Assembly: GCA_051000395.1 (NCBI GenBank)
Contig: JBPCOI010000035.1
Span: 1 to 64,000, forward strand
Direction: 5' to 3'
Length of the DNA: 64,000 nt
From: JBPCOI01 sp051000395
Lineage (GTDB): Bacteria > Actinomycetota > Actinomycetes > Mycobacteriales > Jatrophihabitantaceae
Shown here: piece after piece, positions 41,795 to 50,197 of the stretch
Numbering within the stretch: position 1 is the stretch's first letter
How the letters are laid out: each line of letters opens with the position of its first letter
The notes under the pieces: generated by a model
Told to the model about the DNA's origin: nothing
Databases searched by the model: none
The model's input: only the letters and a program-made list of their open reading frames with translations
Position numbers and translations under genes: made by a program

Positions 41795-42818
41795 GCTGAG
41801 CCTGAAGGCCAAGGACTTCAAGACCGACCAGGAGGTCCGCTGGTGCCCCGGGTGCGGTGACTACGCGATCCTGGCGGCGGTGCAGGGCTTCATGCCCGAG
41901 CTCGGCATCCCCCGCGAGAACATCGTGTTCATCTCGGGTATCGGCTGCTCGAGCCGCTTCCCGTACTACATGAACACCTATGGCATGCACTCGATCCACG
42001 GCCGGGCACCGGCGATCGCCACCGGGCTCTCGTCCTCTCGTCCGGACCTGTCGGTGTGGGTCATCACCGGCGACGGGGACGCGCTCTCGATCGGCGGCAA
42101 CCACCTGATCCACGCACTGCGCCGCAACGTCAACCTCACGATCCTGCTGTTCAACAACCGCATCTACGGTCTGACCAAGGGCCAGTACTCGCCGACATCC
42201 GAACGGGGCAAGATCACCAAGTCCACCCCGATGGGCTCGTTGGACAATCCGTTCAACCCGATCTCCCTCGCGCTCGGCGCCGAGGCGACATTCGTCGCGC
42301 GCACGCTGGATTCCGATCGGAAGCACCTCACCTCGGTGCTGCGCGCGGCGGCCGAGCATTCCGGCACCGCACTCGTCGAGATCTACCAGAACTGCAACAT
42401 CTTCAACGACGGCGCGTTCGACGTCCTCAAGGAAGCCGACACCCGCGAGGACTGGACGATCCGCATGGTGCACGACCAGCCGCTGCGCTTCGGCGCACCC
42501 GGCCCGGACGGTGTCGGCTCGAAGGCGGTCATCCGTACCGGGGGCGGGCTCACCATCGCCGATGACGTGGCCGCCGACGACCCGAGGGTGGTCGTGCACG
42601 ACGCGCACGCCGAGGACCCGGCGTATGCGTTCACGCTCTCGCGGCTATCGGCACTCGACGCCCGCTACGCCCCGATGGGGGTCTTCCGCTCGGTCGAGCG
42701 GCCCACCTACGACGCGCTGATGGCCGAGCAGCTCGACGCTGCGGCCGCGAAAGCGCCTGGCGACACGGCCGCGCTCGACGCGCTGCTCGCGGGTTCGGAC
42801 ACCTGGACGATCGGCTGA
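41787..42818 (+). CDS. korB: 2-oxoglutarate:ferredoxin oxidoreductase, beta subunit
   Basis: A 343-residue thiamine diphosphate and 4Fe-4S subunit. The first cysteines are in VRWCPGCGDYAIL, a further one in GIGCSSRFPYY, and a late one in IYQNCNIFNDGAF. The ThDP motif starts ITGDGDALSIGGNHLIHAL and ends with LLFNN. The protein ends after an extended C-terminal region (PTYDALMAEQLDAAAAKAPG). It overlaps korA, so the two are made together. Confidence 0.96.
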   Translation: MAELSLKAKDFKTDQEVRWCPGCGDYAILAAVQGFMPELGIPRENIVFISGIGCSSRFPYYMNTYGMHSIHGRAPAIATGLSSSRPDLSVWVITGDGDALSIGGNHLIHALRRNVNLTILLFNNRIYGLTKGQYSPTSERGKITKSTPMGSLDNPFNPISLALGAEATFVARTLDSDRKHLTSVLRAAAEHSGTALVEIYQNCNIFNDGAFDVLKEADTREDWTIRMVHDQPLRFGAPGPDGVGSKAVIRTGGGLTIADDVAADDPRVVVHDAHAEDPAYAFTLSRLSALDARYAPMGVFRSVERPTYDALMAEQLDAAAAKAPGDTAALDALLAGSDTWTIG

Positions 42819-42853
42819 ACGCGTCCGGTCCAGCGCCCGTACTCTGACCGGGC

Positions 42854-43279
42854 ATGGCCGCGGCGAACGAGTACCAGGACTGGAACGACAGGATCATCCA
42901 AGAGTTCCGTGCCAACGACGGGCGTCTCGGCGGGGACTTCGCGGGCGCGCCGGTCCTGCTGCTGCACACGACGGGCGCGAAGAGCGGCCGGGAACGGGTC
43001 AACCCCGTCATGTACCTGGACGCGGACGGGAGCCGCTTCGTCTTCGCGTCCAAGGCCGGCGCCGACACCAATCCGGACTGGTACCACAACCTCGTCGCCC
43101 ATCCGGAGGTCACCGTCGAGCTCGGCGCCGAGCGCTATGCCGCGACGGCGACACCGGTCACCGGCTCGCAGCGGGATCGGCTCTACGCAGAGCAGGCCCG
43201 GCGCAACCCCGGCTTCGCCGGGTATCAGGACAAGACCGCGCGGGTCATCCCCGTCGTCGAGCTGAACATCCGGCCGTAA
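42854..43279 (+). CDS. Deazaflavin (F420)-dependent nitroreductase family protein (Ddn-like)
   Basis: A 141-residue split-barrel protein of the Ddn/FDOR-A type. The family blocks are LLLHTTGAKSGRERVNPVMY, FVFASKAGADTNPDWYHNLV and AHPEVTVELG. Members bind F420 and reduce quinones or nitro compounds. It lies 35 bases after korB, possibly cotranscribed, but no direct link to KorAB is known. Confidence 0.9.
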   Translation: MAAANEYQDWNDRIIQEFRANDGRLGGDFAGAPVLLLHTTGAKSGRERVNPVMYLDADGSRFVFASKAGADTNPDWYHNLVAHPEVTVELGAERYAATATPVTGSQRDRLYAEQARRNPGFAGYQDKTARVIPVVELNIRP

Positions 43280-43375
43280 GCACTGCCCATGCGCCGGTAA
43301 CGTCGCCGGCCGCCAGAATTCGCCGGCCGCGATGATGCCGCCGACGGCCGCGAGAGCATGCGTGGCGTGCCCAAC

Positions 43376-43410
43376 TCGGCATAGACCGGATCTCCGGCGA
43401 GCTATGCCGA
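43376..43410. terminator. Terminator-like hairpin between convergent genes
   Basis: TCGGCATAG (43376-43384) pairs exactly with CTATGCCGA (43402-43410), and the loop contains an inner CCGG-ATCT-CCGG hairpin. It lies between the Ddn-like gene (plus) and the lipoprotein gene (minus), so it could end both transcripts. Confidence 0.6.
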
Positions 43411-43441
43411 TCTTGCCGCGCGATCTCCGGTGCGAAGCTGA

Positions 43442-43825
43442 TTAGCTGCACACCCGAAGGAAGCGGACGGCGCCCGGTCGGGCATGGAAGTGAACGACGT
43501 GGCCGAGGTCGTCGCGGAAGATCGCAACAGAAGGCGACGGGGTTCTCATGGTGCCGGCCTGGTAGGGGTTGCCCCAGCCAGCAGGGGGATTGCCGCTGCC
43601 GTCGTCTAGCGGGGTGTCGGCGACGTAGAAGGTCGCGCCGATGCGTGCCTCGCTGATACCGCAGTGCGTGTAAAGGGAGTAAGGCACCTCAGCCGACAGC
43701 GGGCCGCTCGACGACGCGGGCTTCGTCGCCGGGACCGTTGCTCCCGACCCGGAGCCAGAGCACGCAGTCACGGTGCCGGTGAGCACGAGGAGCGCCACTG
43801 CCAGCGCGGGAAACCAGTGCTTCAT
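43442..43825 (-). CDS. Small putative lipoprotein
   Basis: A 127-residue exported lipoprotein. The start MKHWFPALAVALLVLTGTVT leads into the lipobox VTAC and a Ser/Gly/Thr/Pro linker. The mature part has YSLYTHCGISEARIGATFYV and VVHFHARPGAVRFLRVC. The domain is common in actinobacterial hypothetical lipoproteins but has no assigned function. The ATG at 43825 is chosen because it begins the signal peptide. Confidence 0.75.
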   Translation of the reverse strand: MKHWFPALAVALLVLTGTVTACSGSGSGATVPATKPASSSGPLSAEVPYSLYTHCGISEARIGATFYVADTPLDDGSGNPPAGWGNPYQAGTMRTPSPSVAIFRDDLGHVVHFHARPGAVRFLRVCS

Positions 43826-43983
43826 GATGAAGCAGACTACGGCGGAGGCGTGCGTTGCTCCGCATCCGCAGATCGGCAGGGTCCGGCCGTCGAAGCGTGC
43901 CACTTGGGACGCTGACACGACCTCGCAAATCGGCGCGCGTACGCAGGAGCGCAAAGTCGGGTTCGGCAGCTATGGTCACGAGC

Positions 43984-44375
43984 ATGATCCACGCAGCCGC
44001 CAGGGCGTCGTACGCCAAGGCCACGCCGACGAGGAACTGCTGACGATGTGGCACCTCGACGCGGAGGCCCACTTCACCCGTCCCGAAGACGGTCCCAACC
44101 AGTACATCGAGCACGTTCGCGTGCCGGCCATGAGCATCGGTACGTACCACCTCCCTGCCGGCGGGATCGACGACCAGACCCCTCATGCTGAGGACGAGGT
44201 GTACGTCGTGCTCACCGGGCAGGCCCACTTCACGAGCGGCGGCGACACGCTCGCCGTGGGCCCTGGGACCACCCTGTTCGTGCCAGCGGACGAAGAGCAC
44301 CGCTTCCACGACGTCGTGCAGGACCTCGCCGTCCTGGTCGTCTTCGCGCCGCCCTACAGCGGCCCACGCAGCTGA
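43984..44375 (+). pseudogene. Cupin-domain protein, frameshifted near the N-terminus
   Basis: A single-domain cupin of about 130 residues. ATG 43984 reads MIHAAARASYAKATPT and stops early. One frame over, from 44019, the sequence reads GHADEELLTMWHLDAEAHFT and PNQYIEHVRVPAMSIGTYHL, then the cupin metal motif PHAEDEVYVVLTGQAHF and second motif DEEHRFHDVVQDLAVLVVF to the stop at 44375. Restoring one G (AAGGGCCAC for AAGGCCAC at about 44017-44024) gives a continuous ASYAKGHADEE. It may be a sequencing error or a dying gene. Confidence 0.7.
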
Positions 44376-44443
44376 CGGACAATGAGCCAGGAGGGACGGA
44401 TTGGCCGGGGTGTCGCGGCGCTGCGGTACGTAGGCTGACAGTT

Positions 44444-45367
44444 GTGCACGATGACGCCGAGGGCCGCCGCGGACTGACCTACGGTATCGGCGCATACCTG
44501 CTCTGGGGCGTGTTCCCGCTGTTCTTCCCGCTGCTCGAACCTGCCGGGACGATCGAGATCCTGGCCCAGCGCATGGTCTGGTCGCTCGTCGTGGTGGCCG
44601 TGATCTTGCGGGTCAGCGGCAGTTTCGCCGGGGTGCGCGCCGTGCTGCGCGACCGACGCAAGACCGTACTGCTGTTGCTGGCCGCGGTCGTCATCACCGT
44701 CAACTGGGGCACCTACATCTGGGGCGTCAACAGCGGGCACGTGGTGGAGACCAGCCTCGGCTACTTCATCAACCCGTTGTTCACGATCCTGCTGGGCGTG
44801 CTGGTGCTCTCCGAGCGGCTGCGGCCCGCGCAGTGGGTGGCAGTCGGAATCGGGGGGGCGGCCGTCGTCGTGATCACGCTCGACTACGGGCGACCGCCGT
44901 GGATCGCGCTCATCCTGGCCTTCTCCTTCGGGATGTACGGCTTCTTCAAAAAGCGCGCGGCGGTCGGCGCGGTGGACTCGCTGGCGATCGAGACGGGCGC
45001 GATGTTCATCCCGGCGATGATCGCCTTGGGGGTCATCGCGGCGCAGGGCGAGCTGGTGTTTGGCCGCCACGATGTCGGCACGACGTTGCTGCTGGCCAGC
45101 ACCGGCATCGTCACCGCGGTGCCGCTGTTGTTGTTCGCAGCCTCCACGCGACGGCTGCCGCTCAGCGTCGTGGGGTTGCTGCAGTACCTGGCGCCGGTGC
45201 TGCAGTTCGCGGTGGGCGTCGGAATCCGTCACGAGCCGTTGCCCACCGCCGAGCTGATCGGTTTCGCGCTGGTGTGGCTAGCGTTGATCATCCTCACCGT
45301 CGACGGTGTCCGCTCCCAGCGCCGCCGTGACCCGCTGGGCGCGGCCGCGGAATCGGTCGCTGCTTGA
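44444..45367 (+). CDS. rarD: RarD family EamA transporter
   Basis: A 307-residue inner-membrane protein with ten predicted helices in two EamA halves. RarD-specific blocks are GIGAYLLWGVFPLFFPLLEP, QRMVWSLVVVAVIL, VNWGTYIWGVNSGHVVETSL, GYFINPLFTILLGVLVLSER, and the second half TAVPLLLFAASTRRLPLSVV and GLLQYLAPVLQF. Substrate unknown. The start is a GTG at 44444. Confidence 0.94.
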   Translation: MHDDAEGRRGLTYGIGAYLLWGVFPLFFPLLEPAGTIEILAQRMVWSLVVVAVILRVSGSFAGVRAVLRDRRKTVLLLLAAVVITVNWGTYIWGVNSGHVVETSLGYFINPLFTILLGVLVLSERLRPAQWVAVGIGGAAVVVITLDYGRPPWIALILAFSFGMYGFFKKRAAVGAVDSLAIETGAMFIPAMIALGVIAAQGELVFGRHDVGTTLLLASTGIVTAVPLLLFAASTRRLPLSVVGLLQYLAPVLQFAVGVGIRHEPLPTAELIGFALVWLALIILTVDGVRSQRRRDPLGAAAESVAA

Positions 45368-45455
45368 GGCCTCGACGGCTGCGCGCCCCCAGTGCCGGCG
45401 CCCGGCGCGGCCACTAACGGCCGGCAGATCGCGGCACATCTGCGACGATCAGCGC

Positions 45456-46181
45456 ATGAGCTCGCCGCCGACAGCCCAGCTCGCCGCAATACGCGCGTCC
45501 ACCGCCGAACTGCTGCTCGGGCTGGCGGCCGAAAAGTGGTCCGATGCCGATGCGCGGGCGGCGTCGCTGCTGCCGGGCTGGACGCGCGGGCACGTGCTGA
45601 CGCACCTCGCCCGCAACGCCGACGGCATCGCCCGTACCCTTTCCGGCGCGCTGCGGGGCGCGATCGTGCCGCGCTATCCGTCCGGGCGTACCGGACGCGA
45701 CGCCGACATCGAAGCGGGCTCGGCACGCGGGATCGCCGAGTTGATCACCGACGTGCAGGAGTCCGCGGATCGGCTGGATCGCGTGTTCGGCGCGGTGGCC
45801 GATGCGGACGGCTGGGCGTTGCCCACCGACGACCGGACGGCGGGCGACTACCTCCTCGCCCGGTGGCGGGAGGTCGAGATCCACCGCGTCGATTTGGCCG
45901 GCAGCTACACCGCCGCGCAATGGCCACCGGGGTTCCTCGCGCTCATGGTGCCCGAACTCGCGCAGACGTTGGGCGAGCGGGCGAGCGTCGCCGTCCGCGC
46001 GGTGGTGACGGCCGAGGGCTCGTCGAGCCATGAGCTCGCCGGGCGGTCGTGGACGGCCGGTGGCGCGGATCCGGTCGAGGTTGCCGGACCGGACTGGGCA
46101 CTGCTGGCCTGGCTGCTCGGGCGCGCATCCGTCGCGGCCGCTGTGCTGACGGCGGTGCCCGATCTGTCACCCTGGCGTTAG
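45456..46181 (+). CDS. Maleylpyruvate isomerase-like (DinB-fold, mycothiol-dependent type) protein
   Basis: A 241-residue protein. The N-terminal metal-binding DinB-like domain has LPGWTRGHVLTHLARNADGI, with WREVEIHRVDL further on providing the family's histidine triad. The C-terminal half (VAVRAVVTAEGSSSHELAGR) is a SCP-like small domain ending in LAWLLGRASV. This matches mycothiol-dependent maleylpyruvate isomerase relatives. The true substrate is unknown, because no aromatic pathway genes are nearby. The ATG at 45456 fits the family start. Confidence 0.85.
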   Translation: MSSPPTAQLAAIRASTAELLLGLAAEKWSDADARAASLLPGWTRGHVLTHLARNADGIARTLSGALRGAIVPRYPSGRTGRDADIEAGSARGIAELITDVQESADRLDRVFGAVADADGWALPTDDRTAGDYLLARWREVEIHRVDLAGSYTAAQWPPGFLALMVPELAQTLGERASVAVRAVVTAEGSSSHELAGRSWTAGGADPVEVAGPDWALLAWLLGRASVAAAVLTAVPDLSPWR

Positions 46182-46285
46182 CGCCGCGTGTTCGGCCACA
46201 CGCGCCGGGCAGATCATGACGTGGCGGCAGTCCGCATACCCGCTATCCGCGCGCACGTCATATGACATGTCGATTCGGTGACGGC

Positions 46286-47512
46286 TTATTCGAGCGCCGG
46301 GTTGCGGCGATGGCGGTCAAGGGCCCCGGCGGCGAGCAGCACCAGCGCCGGAAGCACGAGCAGCCCGGTACGCAGGCCGCCGTGCTGGGCGACGACGGCG
46401 ACGCTCACCGGTCCCACGGCCTGGCCGATCGCGGCGACCGTCAACACCTGTCCCACTGCGCCGTCAGCCGTGCCGGGCGTGCCCGCGACGTGCAGGGAGG
46501 AGACGAGCGGGAAGGTGGCGCCGATCCCGGCACCGGCGAGCGCGATCCCCAGCCCCGCCACGGCAGGACCGGTGGCGACCAGCAGGACCGGCAGGCCGAG
46601 CAGTGCGGTGGCGAGCGCCGCGGCGAGCACGCGTGCCGTGCTGGTGCGCCGGGCGAGGCGGCTGGCGGCCACGCGGCCAGCGAGGTTGGCGGCGTACAGG
46701 CCGCCGACCATGGCCGCCGCCGAACCCGTGCTCAACCCCACGCCGTCGTGCAGGTAGCTCGCCAGCCAGAAGCTCAGCGAGAACTCCAGCGCGACGACGG
46801 CGAAGACAAGCACCAGCGTCGAACGCAGCCAGGGCGACCCCGCTTCCGCGCCCCGCGAACGGGCCGACGGACGGCCCGTAGCGGCCCCTCCGCCGCGCGC
46901 CTGGGTCGGCCGCCGCGCCGCGGGGATCTGCACCGTCGCCGAGGCTGCGACGGCAACCACAACCAGCGCGCCGCAGATCACGAACGCGAATCGCCAGCTC
47001 AGCACGGTGGCGGCCATGCCGGCGATCAGCAGGGGTGCGACGATGCCGCCGAGGCTGACGGCCACCTCCCCCTCGGTCATGGCAATGGTTCGTCGCGCGC
47101 CGTGGGCATCGGCGAGCGCGGCCCACAGCCGTATCAGCGCCGAGGTAGCCAGCAGGCTGACGAACAGTGCTGCCACCACCGTGACCGCAGCCGTGTCGCC
47201 GTAGCCCACGGCCAATCCGGCGACTGCCGCCCCGCCCAGTCCCAGCCGGATCAGGACCGGACGTCCCGGGCCGCGACCGGCGCGGGTAGCGAGCAAACCC
47301 GCGAGACCGCCACCGACCGCGAACGCCACCTGGTGCAACGCTCCCACCAGGTAGGAGATGCGCTCCACCGAGCGCAGGTACGGCAGTGCCGGTCCGAGCA
47401 CCGCGTTCAGCAGGCCGAACGCCGTCAGGGCCGCGAACGTCACCCAGGTGAACCGGTCGCGGCGGTAGCCGAGCCGCGCCCGCTCGTTGCGCTCAATCGT
47501 CACGACACCCAT
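46286..47512 (-). CDS. MFS transporter
   Basis: A 408-residue major facilitator protein with twelve hydrophobic segments in two halves separated by a polar, Arg/Gly-rich loop (RRPTQARGGGAATGRPSARS). The half-one motif is seen as GLLATRAGRGPGRPVLIRLG. I cannot assign a substrate. The ATG at 47512 gives MGVVTIERNERARLGYRRDR; a GTG three codons in is an alternative. It lies downstream of the polyprenyl synthase gene on the same strand. Confidence 0.88.
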   Translation of the reverse strand: MGVVTIERNERARLGYRRDRFTWVTFAALTAFGLLNAVLGPALPYLRSVERISYLVGALHQVAFAVGGGLAGLLATRAGRGPGRPVLIRLGLGGAAVAGLAVGYGDTAAVTVVAALFVSLLATSALIRLWAALADAHGARRTIAMTEGEVAVSLGGIVAPLLIAGMAATVLSWRFAFVICGALVVVAVAASATVQIPAARRPTQARGGGAATGRPSARSRGAEAGSPWLRSTLVLVFAVVALEFSLSFWLASYLHDGVGLSTGSAAAMVGGLYAANLAGRVAASRLARRTSTARVLAAALATALLGLPVLLVATGPAVAGLGIALAGAGIGATFPLVSSLHVAGTPGTADGAVGQVLTVAAIGQAVGPVSVAVVAQHGGLRTGLLVLPALVLLAAGALDRHRRNPALE

Positions 47513-47553
47513 CCTGGACGGGCCATCCGGCCGGCCGAGGCGCCCGCCGGGTG

Positions 47554-48549
47554 TCAGCCGGTGCGGGCGACGACGAGGTCGGTGAGGGTCTCGAAGGCCG
47601 CCCGGGCCGGCACGTCGGGCAGCTGGCTCAGCGACCGGCGCGCGGAATCGGCGTAGGCCGTCAGCGTGTCTCGCGCCTGCCGCAGCCCGGCGGAGCGGCG
47701 CATCAGCGCGAGCGCCTCGGCGTGCTCGGCGTCGTCCGGCAGCGGCCGGCTCACCAGCGAACGCAGCCGCTCGCCCTCGGCCTCGCGCGATTGCAGCGCG
47801 TAGAGCACCGGCAGCGTGGCGACGCCTTCGCGCAGATCGGTGCCGGGCGTCTTGCCCGACTCCGCCGAGTCCGAGGCGATGTCGAGGATGTCGTCGCTGA
47901 GCTGGAAGGCCACGCCGATCTGCTCGCCGAACGCGCGCAGCCGGTCCACCACCTGCTCGGGCACGCCGGCGAAGTGCGCGCCGAACTCCCCGGCCGTGGC
48001 GATGAGCGAGCCGGTCTTGTCCGCCAGGACCTGCAGGTAGTGGGCCACCGGGTCGGCACCGGCCCGAGCCCCTACGGTCTCGCGGATCTGGCCGATCACC
48101 AGCCGTTCGAACGTGCTCGCCTGCAGGCGCACCGCGTATGGGCCGAGGTCGGCGAGCAGGTTGGACGCGCGGGAGAACAGGAAGTCGCCGGTGAGGATGG
48201 CGACGGTGTTGTCCCACCGCGCATTGGCCGACTCGGCGCCCCTGCGAACGGGAGCTTCGTCCATGACGTCGTCGTGGTAGAGCGTGGCCAGGGGGGTCAG
48301 CTCGACCACGACGGCTGCCGGCACGATCTCCGGACGCGTCGCGTCACCGAAGTGCGCCGCCAGCACGCTGACGAGCGGACGGAACCGCTTGCCGCCCGCA
48401 TCCACCAGGTGCCGCGCGGCGCCGGCGACGAACTCGTCCTCCGCGCGGACCGCGATGCGCAGGGCGTCCTCGATCCGCTCCAGGCCGTTACGCACCGAGG
48501 ACTCCAGCGCCGGGTCCTCGAAGCTCACACCCAGCGGCGAGGGCGTCAT
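47554..48549 (-). CDS. Long-chain polyprenyl diphosphate synthase
   Basis: A 331-residue trans-prenyltransferase. The first Asp-rich motif is LYHDDVMDEAPVRRG, the second is FQLSDDILDIASD. The K-R block GGKRFRPLVSVLAAHFGD lies upstream, and large residues before the first motif are few, which suggests a long product. It is adjacent to the nuo operon and probably supplies the menaquinone side chain (GrcC/heptaprenyl-type). It starts 68 bases after the nuoN stop. Confidence 0.92.
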   Translation of the reverse strand: MTPSPLGVSFEDPALESSVRNGLERIEDALRIAVRAEDEFVAGAARHLVDAGGKRFRPLVSVLAAHFGDATRPEIVPAAVVVELTPLATLYHDDVMDEAPVRRGAESANARWDNTVAILTGDFLFSRASNLLADLGPYAVRLQASTFERLVIGQIRETVGARAGADPVAHYLQVLADKTGSLIATAGEFGAHFAGVPEQVVDRLRAFGEQIGVAFQLSDDILDIASDSAESGKTPGTDLREGVATLPVLYALQSREAEGERLRSLVSRPLPDDAEHAEALALMRRSAGLRQARDTLTAYADSARRSLSQLPDVPARAAFETLTDLVVARTG

Positions 48550-48616
48550 CCGAGGTGCTGCTCAGGCGACAGCGCACCGGCAGCCAGGGACAGCGCCCCG
48601 GCCACGGTCGGGCGGT

Positions 48617-50197
48617 TCACCCGACGAGCGAGCTGGCGGCCTTGGTCGCCAGATCGAGGACGGGCTGGGGGAACACGCCGAGCACGATCGTCACGACCAC
48701 GCCGAAGGTGAGCGCGACACTGGTCGACCAGCCGGGGATCGCAATCGTCGGCGCATGCTCGGGCGGCTCGGCGAAGAACATCAGCACCACGATCCGCAGG
48801 TAGTAGAAGGCGGCGACGGCCGAGAACACCAGCGCCAATACGACCAGCGGGCCGGCGGTGTGCCACGCGGCGCGAAAGACGAAGAACTTCCCGGTGAACC
48901 CCGCGGTCAACGGGATACCGGCCATCGACAGCAGCAGGATCGTCATCACCACCGCGACCAGCGGGCTCTTGCGCGCCAAGCCCGACCACTGCGACAGGTG
49001 CGTCGCCTCGCCGTCGGCGTCGCGCACCAGCATCAGCAGCCCGAAGGCGGCCATCGTGGTGAAGCCGTAGGTCAGCACGTAGAACAGCACGCTCGCGGAC
49101 GCGTCGCGGGTTACCGCCACCAGGCCGACCAGGATGAAACCGGCGTGCGCGATGGAGGAGTACGCGAGGATGCGCTTGACGTCGGTCTGAGTGATGCCGA
49201 GCACCGCACCTACCAGCATCGACGCGATCGCCACGCCCCAGACGATCGGGCGCCAGTTCCAGTCGGTGCCGCTGAAGCCCACGTACAGCACCCGAAGCAG
49301 CGCGCCGAAGGCCGCGACCTTCGTACACGAGGCCATGAACGCCGACACCGGCGTCGGTGCGCCCTGGTAGACGTCGGGCGTCCAGCTGTGGAACGGCGCG
49401 ACGCTTGCCTTGAAGAACAGTCCCACGAGCAGCAGCGCCAGCCCCACGTAGAGCAGCACGTCGGACTTAGTGGACGTCCGCGTCGCGTGGAAGATCGCGG
49501 GCAGGTCGACGGAGTCCGCATAACCGTAGAGCAGCGCGATGCCGTAGAGGAAGAACGCCGAACCGAACGCGCCGAGCAGGAAGTACTTCAGCGACGCTTC
49601 CTGCGACAGCAGCCGGCGCCGTCGCGACAGGCCGGCCATCAGGTACAGCGGCAGCGAGAGCACCTCGAGGGCCACGAACATCAGCAGCAGGTTGTTCGAG
49701 ATCGGGAAGACAAGCATCCCGGCCACCGCGAACAGCAGCAACGGGAAGATCTCGGTCTGCACCCGGTCGGTACGGGCCAGGCGCCGGTCGTTGGGCGAGC
49801 CGACGACCACCGCCGCCGAGGCGACGATCGGGCTGCCCACGTCGACCGTGCGCTCCGCGACGAGCAGGGTCGCCATCACGGCCAGGCCGAGGATCGTGCC
49901 CTGGATGAACAGCCCGGTTCCGTCGATGGCCATCGACCCGGCGAAGGGCAGGTCGTTGCCGGTCGGCAGCGGAGTGGTCAGCTTCGCGCCGTGCAGCATC
50001 ACGACGTCGACGAGCGCGGCGAGCAGGCCCACGATGGTTAGGAAGACCTGTGATGCGAACCGCTCCGCGCGGGGGACGACGGCCTCGACGAGGACGCCGA
50101 GCAGCGCCGAGGCGAGCACGATCAGGATCGGGGCGAGCGCGTGATAGGCGATCGACGGAGTGGAGATCGTCGACGGCACCGCGGCCAGGTAGCTCAC
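48617..50197 (-). CDS. nuoN: NADH-quinone oxidoreductase subunit N
   Basis: A 526-residue antiporter-like membrane subunit of complex I. Conserved blocks include the lysine-bearing LFFKASVAPFHSWTPDVYQG, PTPVSAFMASCTKVAAFGAL and RILAYSSIAHAGFILVGL. About 14 helices. Its start overlaps the nuoM stop by 4 bases. It is the last nuo gene. Confidence 0.97.
   Translation of the reverse strand: MSYLAAVPSTISTPSIAYHALAPILIVLASALLGVLVEAVVPRAERFASQVFLTIVGLLAALVDVVMLHGAKLTTPLPTGNDLPFAGSMAIDGTGLFIQGTILGLAVMATLLVAERTVDVGSPIVASAAVVVGSPNDRRLARTDRVQTEIFPLLLFAVAGMLVFPISNNLLLMFVALEVLSLPLYLMAGLSRRRRLLSQEASLKYFLLGAFGSAFFLYGIALLYGYADSVDLPAIFHATRTSTKSDVLLYVGLALLLVGLFFKASVAPFHSWTPDVYQGAPTPVSAFMASCTKVAAFGALLRVLYVGFSGTDWNWRPIVWGVAIASMLVGAVLGITQTDVKRILAYSSIAHAGFILVGLVAVTRDASASVLFYVLTYGFTTMAAFGLLMLVRDADGEATHLSQWSGLARKSPLVAVVMTILLLSMAGIPLTAGFTGKFFVFRAAWHTAGPLVVLALVFSAVAAFYYLRIVVLMFFAEPPEHAPTIAIPGWSTSVALTFGVVVTIVLGVFPQPVLDLATKAASSLVG

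Noticed and set aside
46182..46285. Small palindrome GTCATATGAC (46257-46266) between convergent genes as an operator
   Set aside because: A 10-bp palindrome in a gap between two gene ends, with no promoter nearby, is expected by chance at this scale.
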